Assembly: GCA_037042915.1 (NCBI GenBank)
Contig: CM073197.1
Location: forward strand, 372,001 to 436,000
Origin: Auricularia sp. M13
Taxonomy: Eukaryota; Basidiomycota; Agaricomycetes; Auriculariales; Auriculariaceae
Length of the DNA stretch: 64,000 nucleotides
Direction of reading: 5' to 3'
Shown here: positions 42,432 through 56,137 of the stretch, one piece after another
Numbering within the stretch: the first letter of the stretch is position 1
How the letters are laid out: every line of letters starts with the position of its first letter
Made by a program: the position numbers and the translations under genes
The notes under the pieces: generated by a model
The model's database searches: none
What the model saw: the letters and a program-made list of their open reading frames with translations, nothing else
What the model was told of the DNA's origin: nothing

Positions 42432-43100
42432 GCGTCATCGTGTTTGGCCCGTCTCCCCTCCACTCCTCATCGAACAATTCCTCCCTCGCTGAGCGGATGC
42501 TAAACCTCCTCCCACCATCCATCTCTACCGCAATCCGGACACCTTTCTTCACGGTATCGCACACACTCTTTCCCCCACACTCACTGCCAGGGACTATGCT
42601 ATTCTACGCACGCACACTTTTTCTAACGACTAGCTTATACATGACCGTCTTCCTTACGACTAATTGCCTTTCGCTACGTTCCCAAGGCCTAATTTGTCGT
42701 CTAGCGCATCTCGCGCCCAATTTTACCGCGTTGGACTGGGATTGACTTCTCTCTGCCAGGCGTGGGGGATCTGAGGCGGCTTCTGGCCGCGTCTCGTGCA
42801 AAGGGGTTGGTGTGCCGTGCAATTGACTGAAGATGTGTCATTTCTCCTTTCTGCCGGTAGTGTCGGGAGGTGGATGCACCGAGCTGACATTTAGTTGTTG
42901 CATTTATTCAGCGTCCCGAGCGTCTCCTTACAGCCACCGGCATCGGATATGACGTGCTGCAATCCGGCCGTCAGTGCGGCCGACGCGCGTCAACAACGTC
43001 TTGGTCTTCTAGTTGGTACTGGGCGCGTCTAGCTGGGGCATATAAAGGCTGCCAGACTGCCACTCGCCCCTTCAAGACCAAAGCTCGAGACCAAGACGAT
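42432..43100. other. Intergenic region with TATA box
   Basis: About 670 bases. TATAAA at 43041-43046 lies 55 bases before the hydrolase ATG. No gene seen. Confidence 0.45.
43041..43046 (+). promoter_or_regulatory. TATA box (TATAAA)
   Basis: TATAAA in ggcatataaaggc, 55 bases upstream of the ATG at 43101. Confidence 0.6.
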
Positions 43101-45090
43101 ATGGGCGTGTTCATTACCCACAAACGTATCTGCTGTTTCTGCGACGGGACTGGACAGGACGCTCTCATTGCCAGTGCGTCTTACATGGCTGAAATCCGAA
43201 CTTGGTGACTGATGATAACCAGCGGACGACGGCAAGACATACGGCAGCAGTACGCCGCTCTACTTCACGAACGTTCTGCGGCTCTGTGCGTCTGCGCCGC
43301 CTCAGCGTCAGGTTTTCTCGACTTATAGCAACGCAGCCCGGGCAGTAAAATGCACAACTCCCTCTCCGTTAGTCTGAGGCCACATTGCACTGCGAATCGG
43401 AAGCGCTGATGTCCTGTTTCGCGATATTCGACAGCGACGGGAAAGGCAGTATCATGCAGATCACGTACTACCAATCCGGCGTCGGCACAGACACGGACTT
43501 CAAGGGGCATGCGAGTACGGCTGAGTACGCTCTAGGTATCCGGTATCGTCTCACTCGTTCGGCGGTCCCTTCTGACCCTGTACCTGTAGAGCTTTTCGGC
43601 ACGGCCGTGGGTGCGGATCTTACTTCATTGACACGAGAGCGGATGGCAATGCTGAATTAACATCGAAGCGCGCAAGATCCGCGACGCCTATGCGTTCATT
43701 TCCCAGAACTACGAGGAGGGCGATGAGATCTTCCTCTTCGGGTTCTCGCGCGGCGCATACACTGCGCGCAAGATCGCCGGGCTCATCGTGTGTCTAATCC
43801 GTGACGTGCGAAAGCGGTTCATCCTGAAGCTATGAAGGACCGACTCGGACTTCTCGATATCAAGGACATGGGGAAGTTCTACGCCTATTGCTATGCGCTG
43901 GAGACCGGGAAGGGCGATATGCCGCCTCCGCCACAGAGGGTGGTCCCTGTCAAGTACGTTTGTCATTTGTACTCCATCGACGGGATTGTATGCTTACGAG
44001 CTGAAAGAGTTTTGGGAGTATGGGACACGGTCGGCGCTCTGCGCACTTCACTGTTGCAGTCCTTCCCTGGCGCCGTGGATCAACTATCGATCAGCGATTC
44101 CATGCTCCCCGCGTAGGTGGTAATAGTCGAGGCTCAAAAACTGCATTTTAATTCCTTCCTTCAGGAACGTCCATGTTGCGCTGCACGCATTGGCAATCCA
44201 CGAGAACCGGAACTGGTTCCAGCCGACGCTATTCACCCTTCCTGCCCAGGACAAGATGACTGCCGAAGAGAAGGCGAAGCGGAAGGATCAGGTTCTGAAA
44301 GAGGTCCGTAAGCGAGCAGTCGATGAAGTGCGCCACTCTTTAATCCCTTATTCAGGTTTGGTTTGGCGGCGAGCACTCGGACGTCGGCGGTGGCTGGGGT
44401 GCACACGAGTTGGCAGATATTGCGCTCATATGGATGGCCGTGAGTCTCGTGGTGCTGAATCTTCTCAAAATAACACACAACTCCCAGAGCGAGGTCGCAC
44501 CGTATTTGGCGCTGGATGAAGAGCAGTTGCTCGATGCGATACGTCCGAACCCGGACAAGCCGGCTTGGGGCGAGTCCATCCCGCACAACTCGTGGGAGAA
44601 CACACCCGAAGCCGTCGCACTACTGGGCGGTATTGAAGCCAGCACGCGCCTTGACGGTGGCCATTTCAAACGCGACTCGCTCTTCCATCCGAGCTTCATG
44701 TTCAGTCCGCGTCCGACCATGTCCGACGTTGAGGAGCACGACAAGGAGCACAGTGACGACGACGGGAATATCAAGGAAGCAGGTAGAGCTAAGAAGGAAG
44801 TCAAGGTCAACCTCGTCAAAGCTATGGGAAGGCACATGATCACACTCGACGACCTCATCAAGAAGTTTGGCCCGGGTTGGCAACCGAAGCTAGTCCCGCT
44901 GCATCCACTTGAAGAAAAGGCGAAGGAGATTTGGTCGACTTTGAGGAAATCGGTGTGTCGCACCCTTTCTATCTCCTCCTCTAACCGGCACTTGCAGGGC
45001 GTACACGCTGCGACCTACGAGTCGTCAGAGCAAGCGAGGGATCTTCTGAGCGGGAAGACTAAGGAAGCCAGTGCTGCGGCAAAAGACTGA
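43101..45090 (+). CDS. DUF2235 (Tle1-like) alpha/beta hydrolase
   Basis: An alpha/beta hydrolase of the DUF2235 family, which includes bacterial Tle1 phospholipases and many basidiomycete proteins of unknown role. The N-terminal motif is RICCFCDGTGQD. The catalytic Ser lies in DEIFLFGFSRGAYTARKIAG (GxSxG); a conserved GVWDTVGAL supplies a likely Asp, and GGEHSDVGGGWGAHELADI the His-Asp region. The C-terminal half is charged (TMSDVEEHDKEHSDDDGN) with no added domain. About nine introns; exon 1 is 43101-43171 and the last ends at 45090. It has no signal peptide, unlike the CE4 neighbours on both sides, so it is probably intracellular. Lipid or polyester substrate is unproven. Confidence 0.8.
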
Positions 45091-45795
45091 CGAATTACCA
45101 TCCAACGTTCTGCGCGAGCATGATCAATTACTTTTCTTGTGCTGAAGACGTCATTGCGATCTTGTCAATCCTTCGGAATGTGGCTGTGCAGCGTGATATC
45201 GTAGGATTCCGTTTGGCACTTGTCATACACCTTGATACTAGGTAATGGGAACGAGACCCCTTTGAGGCAAAGTTATGGGAGAAGAAGCTTTTTGAGTATG
45301 TACCTCACAGCTGTTCGCAAATGTGAGAGAATTCCACAGCTGTGTGTGTTCGGGCTGGTGGATTTGCGCTCCACGGGCGCTCGCAGTGCCGCCATATGAA
45401 TTTGCGCGCGGGACGGACTTAGAGAGCATAGGCCGTCTTCGGGTGTAAAATCTGTATGGTGAAGTGGAGCATCTCGTTGGAGCGCGAATCCACGAGCCCG
45501 AACACACACACCTGTAGAATTCTCTGACATTTGAGAACAGCTGCAATTTGAGACGACCGCTCAAAGAAGACTTCCGGCCAGCGAGACGGAATATTAATCA
45601 GTGCAGCCGGCGGCGGTGCACCGCCCAGATGTTGCCAAGGTTTCGCGGATCCGCGCCCAACTACAAAAAGCACACTTCGCGATGTGCTGACCCACTCTCT
45701 CATCTTCCTCGTTGCATTTCGGCCGCTGGTCAATTCCTTCGACCAGCCCATTCTTTTCTTTGTTTTTATTGCTACTCAATTTCGACTCTGGAGAT
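45091..45795. other. Intergenic region
   Basis: About 700 bases. A T-rich tract (45760-45785) precedes the CE4 start. No gene supported. Confidence 0.4.
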
Positions 45796-47105
45796 ATGCG
45801 TTCTGCTGTCACCCTCGCTGCGCTTGTCGCTGTCGCCACCGCCTCAGCACTTCCTACGAAGCGGGAGCTCGCCACGGTTTATAGCAGCTGCACCGTGAAG
45901 GACACCGTTGCCATCACATTTGACGATGGTCCATATATTTACGAGAATGAGCTGCTTCCTCTGCTGGCGAACTATAGCGCCAAAGCCACCTTCTTCCTGT
46001 TCGTCGCCGCCGCGTCTCCGTTGCGCATAGCTGAACAAGTCTTATAGGAACGGGAACAACTGTGCAGCTCGTGTCTTTCTAAACGTCGTCATCTAGTAAC
46101 ATGATTGTAGATGGCTGCATCTATGATGATGTCCGCGTGAACAGTGTGCGCGCGCTTTTGGCCGCCGGCCACGAACTTGGCGGACACACATGGACGCATG
46201 CGCACATGGCTCAGGTACGTAGACAGTGGGATGCTACCAGGCACTCACAGTATTTATAATATCGTAGATTTCGTGGGACAAAGGCAGGTCTTCAAGTCTT
46301 CGACGGTTGACGTGGTGCTGACTTACGAAACCAGTGCACCATGAGATGTATCTGTGCGTAATCTTGTAAATGGTGACATTTCCTTGACAAGTATTGGTCG
46401 TCTGCGCAGTATTGAACGTACGTCCGTGTCCCCGTGCTGACCAAGATGAGCGCTCACTATCAGCATAGAGGCTCTTGTCAAGATCGCAGGCGTGATGCCC
46501 GCATGTGAGTGGCTCCTCTACATTCTTCGCGCGCTAATCTCACCCGCTACAGTGATGCGGCCGGTATGAGGGGCACACCATATGAAGTTTTAACAACAGA
46601 TGACACCTTTCAGCCGTACGGCGAGGTCAACGATCGCGCGCTCGCGGCTATCCATGCCCGTAATCAGAGCGCCATCATGTGGGACTTCGACTCTGAAGAT
46701 AGCATTGGCGCCACGGTGGCGAAGAGCAGTTCGCTTTACGACGCGATCGCAAAAAAGCGTCCGGACTCCATTCTCACCTTGAACCATTCCGTCCTCAAGG
46801 ACACAGTGTATGTCCCTATCTCCATTTTTGGACCATCCCTAATCTGTCTTAAGACGCGCGGTTCTGCCTCACGCGCTGGAAGTGCTGTCCAAGGCTGGTT
46901 ACAAGTTTGTCACCGTCTCAGAATGCCTCGGCGGCATCCCGGCGTATCAGGCCCGTAGTTTCTTCATGTTTAAAGTTGAAGCTTGAAGCTTACTCTGGTT
47001 AACAGTACACAACCGAGCCCGCGGAGAAGGATGTGCGTTGCTCTGCCTTCGACATCTGTACCTGGCGCCTAACCTCGCTGTTTTCAGGACACCTGGAAGT
47101 GCTGA
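45796..47105 (+). CDS. Polysaccharide (chitin) deacetylase, CE4 family, copy C
   Basis: A secreted CE4 enzyme. The signal peptide is MRSAVTLAALVAVATASALP with a likely dibasic propeptide site (TKRE). Motif 1 VAITFDDGPYIYENE, then AKATFFLF; motif 2 ELGGHTWTHAHMAQ; motif 3 MRP(P)YGEVNDRALAAI; motif 4 IMWDFDSEDSIGAT; motif 5 LTLNHSVLKDTV; then GYKFVTVSECLG. The last exon ends DDTWKC at 47105. It is closest in gene structure to copies A and B; the first exon here is longer because the intron before motif 1 in copy B is absent. Introns lie near 46011-46110, 46215-46268 and 46345-46555. The frame around 46.3-46.5 kb is reconstructed from the family. Cell-wall role inferred. Confidence 0.8.
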
Positions 47106-47345
47106 GCGTGCGATGAGCTAGATCTCCAGCCCGTCAGCTCATTAAAACGCTAGTATCTCTGCTGTAATATATCATTTATTCTATTGTTATCGTACGCTGT
47201 GAGATTGAGCGACACGTTCCAGCTTCAGGTTCGGCATACATGCACCGTGGCAGAACAGGATATTAACGTCTAAGATACAGTGATTTGTTCATTTCCAATA
47301 GCCCGACAGTTTGTTAAAGAGCACGAAAGCAAAGTCATTATCTAC

Positions 47346-48365
47346 TCAGAGTCCAGGAAGAACGTATGCCAGGAAGAGTGTTACGCCGATGGAACCGGTC
47401 AGTGCAACGGCAGCCAGCTGGAGAAGCGTGCGCTTTGAGAAATGCACCGCGTCGAGCGGGTTCGCCAGCGCGCCCTTGTACTCGTGGTGCCGTTCTTGCG
47501 TCTGCATGATACCAATGACCGTGAAGCCCGCGTGCATCCTGAAACACTTCGTCAGGACCGACGAGCATTTCACCGCTGGGTGCAACTGACCAGACGCTGA
47601 GGAATATTATGGTGTTATATGGCACAACGCCGATGTTACGAATCACTTCCGTGAATACCATGATAGCGCTTGCCTATAACCAGTGAGATCGCTGACGCCT
47701 AATCGTGAACGCTGACACATACCAGGTGGCCAAGCGCTGCCAGTGCGAACCAGTATTGCTTGCCGTACAGGAAGAGGAGTACCTATGTGTTCAAGCTATG
47801 TGAGCTAGGGGCGCTGTTCCTGGTATACTTCAGTACGCACAATCAGTGCGTCGTTGCCTCCACCGATTATTGCAGCCGTCATGAATACATCGGCCATCGA
47901 CGGGACAACGAGCACGGCGGTCAGAAGAACGACGCCGAAGCCCCACGTGTAAGCGAACGACTTCCGTGCACTGAAGCCGAGCAGGACACAGTCGAGCAGA
48001 ACCTCAATTTGTCTGAACAGGAGCATCAGCTTCCAGGATCCTGGAGCGACGATGAGAACGTACTCATGGAAGACCGCCAGGATGAAGGTAGAGCGGTTTG
48101 TTACGCCGTGTTGAAGGTAAATCATTATCCCGAATGCAGTGATACTGACGAGCCAAGCCGCGACGACAGTCTGAATGGAGAGACGAGCATGCGCGCGCCA
48201 CCATCCGTCTCGAGCGAGAAGAACGACGCCGGCACCCAACATCGGTAGTGCACAAGTGAGGATGAACATGGCGTCGCGGACGTTGTGCTCGTGGGGAGTA
48301 TAGTCTTCAAATGGCTTCCCCACGGAGACTATCGTGTCGTTGATCAGTTGAATGTGGTGAGGCAT
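47346..48365 (-). CDS. Basidiomycete multipass membrane protein (paralogue of 5657-7120)
   Basis: The N-terminus (LINDTIVSVGKPFEDYTPHE) is followed by transmembrane segments (MFILTCALPMLGAGVVLLAR, VVAAWLVSITAFGIMIYL, and others). Then come QIEVLLDCVLLGF, VLVVPSMADVFMTAAIIGG, GNDALIV, and after further introns IMVFTEVIRNIGVVPYNTII. The C-terminal exon carries the helix LQLAAVALTGSIGVTLFLAY near the stop. The intron before QIEVLL matches in position that of the 5657 gene. It lacks the long polar insertion found there. TATAAAT at 48427-48433. Function unknown. It is convergent with CE4 copy C, whose stop is 240 bp away. Confidence 0.7.
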
Positions 48366-48426
48366 GCCGTGTGATAGAAAGTTGCGAGAGGAGAAAGATG
48401 AGAGACTGGGGAACCGGGAGGGCTGA

Positions 48427-48433
48427 ATTTATA
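48427..48433 (-). promoter_or_regulatory. TATA box (TATAAAT)
   Basis: Minus-strand TATAAAT, 62 bases upstream of the ATG at 48365. Confidence 0.55.
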
Positions 48434-49279
48434 ACGGCGACTTCACAGCCTGAGAAACGTGGCACGGCACTGAATGGATAGTCGCGATATTCCCAAGATC
48501 GTCTTCTGATAATCCCGATACAGAGCCGGGTCGAGTTGACTCATCCCCTATTCCAGCGGGCGCTGCGCAAGATGAGTTGCCGCATCCCGCAGCGCTTGGT
48601 AGGGCGCCATATGCAATTATGCAGAATTGTCCTGCATACGTGAAATGAGACCATCGGCAAAATTCTGAATTTCGGGAAGTGAGCAGTAACGTCTGAGCTT
48701 GGCCGGTCATCCGCCCTTGAGACTTGGTCGCTTCCTGAGTGAAGTACCGATAGGCCGTGCGCGCATCATCACGGGCGCAGGTAAAAAAACCGCCTGTATC
48801 ACCGAGCGGTGCACAAGGCTCGACCAGGGGCGGGGGTTACTGCAGCAGGAGCTCATCCAGGCGTAATCAGCACAGTGATCGTTAATGGGCCCGCAGCGCA
48901 GAAACTGCAGTGGCAAGGCTGTAGCTGTGAGACGCTGCGCAGGAGTCCGTGTAGTCTCGTCCCAGGTTTTCGTCACGTGTCCGTAGGTCCATGCGCGCTC
49001 GCCGCCCGAACAGCCAAAAGCGCCGACTCGGCGCTTCGGTAGTACGGGTCCGAGTCAGTCTGTGGCCGCGCGCCAGCAGTAAGTTATAATGAGCCGCTGA
49101 TGCGCGTAAAACGGAGGCACGGGCGTACACTGAAAACCATGTGCTGTATACCAGGCACAGCGAGCGCGCCTTCGTGCGGGTGCAAAGCTGCGCAATTGGC
49201 AGTGAATTGCACAGGTTAAAGTTTGAAGACGGCAAGTTCCGGTAGTATTGGATTATTTGATGTTTACATTGTTTACTTT
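48434..49279. other. Intergenic region
   Basis: About 850 bases with no supported gene. Confidence 0.4.
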
Positions 49280-49289
49280 ACTTTACCCA
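49280..49289. repeat. Direct repeat actttaccca, left flank of TIR element
   Basis: Identical to 50209-50218; candidate target-site duplication. Confidence 0.6.
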
Positions 49290-50208
49290 GAACACTGAGT
49301 TCTTAGATTTGACCTTCCGCCGGCCGGCCGGCCACCGTCCGCCACCGTACGCGCCCATCTGCTGGGCCGGACGACTTGCTCTCGACGGTCGTTGCCGTCT
49401 CGTCGTGCAACACGTACTGGGGGTGTTTCCACCGGCGCTTACAGCGCAAAATCATCGAAGGCAACGACCGGTTGTCGATAGCGACGCCCTCGCCGAGTGC
49501 GACGACAGCGGCATGTCGTCACCAGCTTGCATTCTTCGGTGTAAAATACCTACATTCCTAACGAACAGTAGGAATCCTTATGGAATGGATAGTGTGGGGC
49601 ACACACATTACTGTACGCCCGAATTCTTGAAATATAATACTATTCGATATTCACAATGACAACATCAATTTGCAAGGACATGGATTCCGGGAAGAAAATG
49701 ATGATGAGCTGCCTGCGTGTGCAGCGCTTGTGGTATGTGGAGGGTAGAGGGATGTACGACGAGCACTGACACGCGGTGCACACCATCGTGCACGCAAAGA
49801 ACACGCACGCGGCCGTGCGTATACGCTGGCGTACATGCCTGTAATAATGAGCGCGTCGCGCTGTCCGACACGACGCGCTGAAGGCCACGCTGCCAGGTGC
49901 CCTGCCGCGGGCGACGGCACTCCTACAGCAGAAACTACTAGTAACGATGCTGATACTGACAGCGCCAGAGCGTGATCATCGACCTAAACCTCACGGACAT
50001 ATGCGCGGCGAGCGCCCTCAGGCATGGCGACGCCGGTGTCGGCAACGGCGATGAGAAAAAAATAGGAAAGCAAGGGCAAACTTGTTGTGACGGTTGTCTC
50101 CGTATGGACGTGTAGCCTCCGACCAACTCCGATTCATCCTCAATTTGGGTCCGACCCCGGACGGCCGGCCGTCCGCCGGCAACTGAAATCTAAGACCGTA
50201 TAGTTCTC
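49290..50208. mobile_element. Putative non-autonomous TIR DNA transposon (~0.92 kb)
   Basis: The two ends are inverted and imperfect: agaacactgagttcttagat at the left and, reversed, agaactatacggtcttagat at the right, both followed by gccggc/ggccggcc-rich sequence. A 10-bp direct repeat actttaccca flanks the element (49280-49289 and 50209-50218). No transposase frame is present. The internal sequence has many short open frames, none convincing. Superfamily is not assigned: the duplication length is near the 8 bp of hAT elements, but exact TIR limits are uncertain by a few bases. Confidence 0.6.
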
Positions 50209-50218
50209 ACTTTACCCA
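50209..50218. repeat. Direct repeat actttaccca, right flank of TIR element
   Basis: Identical to 49280-49289; candidate target-site duplication. Confidence 0.6.
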
Positions 50219-51619
50219 CCTCCAGTCCTCATGTTATAATATTGTCAACCACACGCAACTGCAAATATGAGGACAAAAAGGGCTGTGACTACTTTGGCGC
50301 TGACATACGGCGCGCATCCTCCAAAAAGCAAGGAGGGGAAGGGATGCTGCCTTTTCCACTGTAAGATTCTCAGTGTTCAGGTCGAAAACTTGAAAACTTG
50401 CTCATCACTTAATCTCGCATTTGCGAGGCGCAGCACTTAAGCTTTTCCCGGGAAAGACATAACGTGATCTGCATCCGATCGGTAGATGAGCTGCGGTTTA
50501 TGGACGTTGATATCCAGTGGATGTTCACGATAAACAAACGTTGTTCATGTGTCTCGCCGCTGTCCACTTGATGCTCATAACACATTAAGTATACAGGGGA
50601 GTAGGATGAGATGATTTGGTACTGTGCGAACAGGTATATATGATATATGGACCTGAAGTAGCAGGTGCGCCGGGGCCCAGTTTGAACCTATGACAAAGCT
50701 CTTGCCGGCAATTATCCTAAGTCCCGAGACTCTCGTGCAGTTGATACAATGCATGCTACTGCGATTAGGCCCCGAAGGCCGTTGCTTATCTCTCACGTGC
50801 ACTCGAGATCGACAGGACATTCTGTGAGCCACATATGTGAGCGGGTCGTTCGAGTAGTGAGCGCTGCATCTTGGACGAGAAGTCCCTCTCATATTCGTAA
50901 TCATTTATTTTTTTCTTAATACGTGAGACGACCGGAAAAAGCTAAAAGGATGCTTTCGGGCGGTCGGGGGAAGGACCAGCTCCGGATACATTTTACGTCA
51001 GCTGTTGACATTGACACATGAACCCAGATACCACAGCTCCTCGAGCTTGGACTGAATCAATATGCGTATACCGTGCAGATTTTAGTGCATAATTATTACC
51101 TGCGCGTGCCCCAGCATTATAGGGGATGCGTCGATCAAGCAGTCATATATCATATCGACCAAATGGGCCAATGATTAACATCAATACGGTCTTGGTAGTA
51201 CCCTTGCAGGTTCTTGGCGATAGCTTTCACGGGAATCAGCATGGGCACGCAGCCTTCAGATGCCGTACTGGACTATACAGTTGGTCTCTGGCTAGCTGAC
51301 GGACTATTGTTTGGGCTCAGCATCCAGGCACGCGACGGTAAAATGCGAAGCGACACCCTGCGCGCGGCATCATCCCCGCAACATGGATCAATTTTGCTTG
51401 CACGACTTGATCACTTCGAGATCCCAGGTTTCTTTCGCCGTCGTCACGGTTTGCGTGTTGCATCCAACTTGCGCGCCCGCCGCCTCGCACACCGTCGGTC
51501 CCCGTATTTCTGTCGCTCTCTCGCTCGTCACACTCGCTTAGTTCACTACCGCAAACCCCATAATCACCTGATTTTTCGTTGCGCCTCGCCAGCCAAGCAC
51601 CCCCTACCTCTGCCGCCCC
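50219..51619. other. Long upstream region of the kinase gene
   Basis: About 1.4 kb without a supported gene. The right 200 bases are pyrimidine-rich, typical of fungal promoters. Short frames at 51214-51669 are not supported. Confidence 0.4.
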
Positions 51620-53520
<1,901 letters not shown>

Positions 53521-54251
53521 GCTTTCGAAGCTACATCTATTGGTCCGAATACTGGGCCGTTCCGCTCTTTACGATGCGCGACGAGGTCGTTACGCGTTAC
53601 TCACGGACTCGAATGCAAACGGACAATCCGGTGCTTTGATCATCCATGTATGGTGTGTGTGCTGTTGGATTTTTCCGTCTCTCTGTCACATGTGGAATCG
53701 GGCTCGCCGCGAAGGCAGGTTATCTGCGCGGCCGCGTTGGGCGCGTTGTCCTGTACATATAACTGCTCAGTGCTTGGGGAATATCTCCGCTTACGATCAA
53801 ATCTTACTGTAACCCTTGAATTGAAGTCTTCTATATCATCGGACTATAGGATATGGCAAAGCTGCTAGGCATTCGAGAGTAAGTGGTTAGAAACAAGACG
53901 CGCTTTCTGGTACTTACATGCAGGCGTGCGCGTGGTTCATGATCGGTAATTTCCGAAGCCTGGATTGCTTCGTCCCGATTTACTCATGCAGCTAACCAGG
54001 TGTGTATCCGCTCTCACTGTCAGGGTACCTTATGCAGCATCTTCCGAGCGTGCCGACTCGCCACGGCATCTACTGGATCGCGGTGACTCGCTCAGATATC
54101 GCACACCGGGCCCGTTTCGTGTGACTTGGAGATGGTTCGGGGACGCTGATAACGCCTCGAACAGCTGCTGCTATAAATCTTGCACGGTCTCCAGCAACAC
54201 ATTGGCGACATAACAGGAAGACCCACCCTCCTCGTGATCTTTGCCTGTCGA
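53521..54251. other. Intergenic region with TATA box
   Basis: About 730 bases. TATAAAT at 54172-54178 lies 80 bases before the next ATG. No gene seen. Confidence 0.45.
54172..54178 (+). promoter_or_regulatory. TATA box (TATAAAT)
   Basis: TATAAAT in ctgctataaatcttg, upstream of the kinesin-like gene. Confidence 0.5.
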
Positions 54252-56137
54252 ATGTCTCTCTCAGGCCGTCAGACGAACGCTGCGTTGCCCCTCCTACGAG
54301 GCCTGCTCTCCGAGTGGGAGCAGGCACGCGTGCCCGAACCCGCGCCCGATGTTTCGGGACCACTCGAGGAGAAGGACGTGGTTGTCGCGTTCCGCACGCG
54401 TCCTCCGCTCAAGGGCGAGACTGCCGTATTCGACCCGTCACAGGTCGCCGACGACCGCGACGAGGATGCGGCGTCGGCGGCGTCAACGGACCAGTTCTTG
54501 CGCGGTGTTACCGTCACCTCGAAGCGTCCTGGCGTCATGTACGCCCATGTGCCCTCCGCTTCCTACAAAGGAAACGCCCTGGCGCACAAGGAGTTCCAGG
54601 CGGACCTCTGCTTTGACGGCACCACCTCGAACGACGATGTCTACGGCAATACCATCGTCGATACAAAGATGCTCGAGTTGGCCTTGAACGGCGGCGTTGC
54701 TTGTGTCCTGGCTTACGGCCAAACGGTATGTCTTCTCTGTCAATTATGATACAGCGCCCAACGCGTCTGCAGAGCACCGGCAAGACATTCACCATCGAGG
54801 CCTTGGAGCACCGCATCGCGCGCGACCTTTTCGTACTGGCCGAACAGATAGGCGACAAGTTCAAGCAGGCGCACGGCGACACCAGCGACGCGCCTGTGTT
54901 CGAATTCTCGGCTACCTTCTTGGAGCTCCTGGGCAAGCTCGCCGTCGATCTTTCCAGCGGCGACGACGAAGGCAAGAGGAAGCGCGTGGACATCATGGAG
55001 GACAAGCTCGGCGCAGTGCGCCCCCAGCTCGACGTCACGCAGGTCACCAGCCCAGCAGACCTCGAGGAGCTCATCACCCGCTGTCTTGCCCATCGCCGGA
55101 CGAGCCCCACGCATCGCAATTCGCGTAGCAGCAGGAGCCATGCGATCCTGAGCATCCGCGTCCGAAACAGAGTCATGCGGCATCTAGAAGACGGCGAGAT
55201 CCTGCTCGTAGAGTACGTGCACAGCTGCTCGTCGTACATGCAGCTGAAACCCGGCTTCGTCTAGCCTTGCGGGCTCAGAGCGCTACACCGACGCCAAGCT
55301 GCATTCGCGCGAGCGGCTGGACGAGAACAAGGAGACGAACAAGTCGCTCATGGCGCTCAAGGAGTGCGTCCAGGCGCGCGCGCGCGCCTCCGAGTCTGGC
55401 TCCTTTGTGCACATCCCGTATCGTTCGAACAAGCTCACCTTGCTTCTCAAAGTAAGCGACTGCCGCCCTACGCCGTCTCCCTTGCGCTGACGTCTGATTA
55501 AGGCGTTGTTCGATCTGGATTCTCGCCAGCCAACGCGTACGCTGGTTATCGCGCACGTCTCGCCGCACGTGCAGGATGCCGCGCACAGCGCCAACACACT
55601 CTCGTACGCGGCGCCGTTCCGCTCGGCCGCACCGGCATACCAGCCGACTACCGCCGTGGACGACAAGGACCCGCGCACATGGGATCACGCGTTTGCTATC
55701 TCCTGGCTCGAGCGCGGGCTGCGCGTGGAGCTCGCCAAGGTGTTTCACTCCCACAATCGACTTTACTCTAGCACTCACTCTCCGTGTGCAGGTGTTGCCT
55801 GGTAAAAGGGCGCCGGAACAGCTGCCCTTTGATCTTGAAAGTTTCCTGCCCGCGCCGCTCGGCGGACTGCACATTTGCAAGATGTACGGCGCCGAGTGGG
55901 TGCGGTCTATGCTGGCCGCCCGGGACGAGAGCTCGAAAGTCAACAACGACCGGCTCGAGAAGGCCGCTTTTGGCGTCTATGTGGTACTTTCGGAGCGCCT
56001 GCGCATTGCACGCACGGCTGGAAAGCGGGACGTGTTCAAGAGCGGCGGTGGCCGCGAGTCCTACCGTGAGTGGTTACAGCTCTGCTACACGGCATATTGG
56101 GCTCACAGAGCGCAGAGGATCGGATGCGCCAGTTTGA
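54252..56137 (+). CDS. Divergent kinesin motor, kinesin-13-like
   Basis: A microtubule motor-domain protein of about 560 residues. An N-terminal segment (RQTNAALPLLRGLLSEWEQA) precedes the motor: VVVAFRTRPPL, the P-loop AYGQTSTGKTFT (an intron falls between GQT and STGKT), switch I NSRSSRSHAILSI, switch II DLAGSERYTDAKLHS, then NKSLMALKECVQAR and HIPYRSNKLTLLLK. The LALKEC-type sequence after NKSL is typical of the kinesin-13 (microtubule depolymerase) family. The canonical second P-loop Gly is Ser, which is tolerated. Introns: 54726-54770, about 55206-55263, 55451-55502, 55740-55791 and about 56066-56106. The last exon is short and its frame is the least certain; splicing gt...ag gives a stop at 56137. 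No coiled-coil or cargo domain is evident. Confidence 0.78.

Noticed and set aside
50640-50720. A tRNA-like T-arm (ggttcaaac on the minus strand)
   Set aside because: Base 61 does not pair with base 53, and no matching acceptor or anticodon arm is found upstream.
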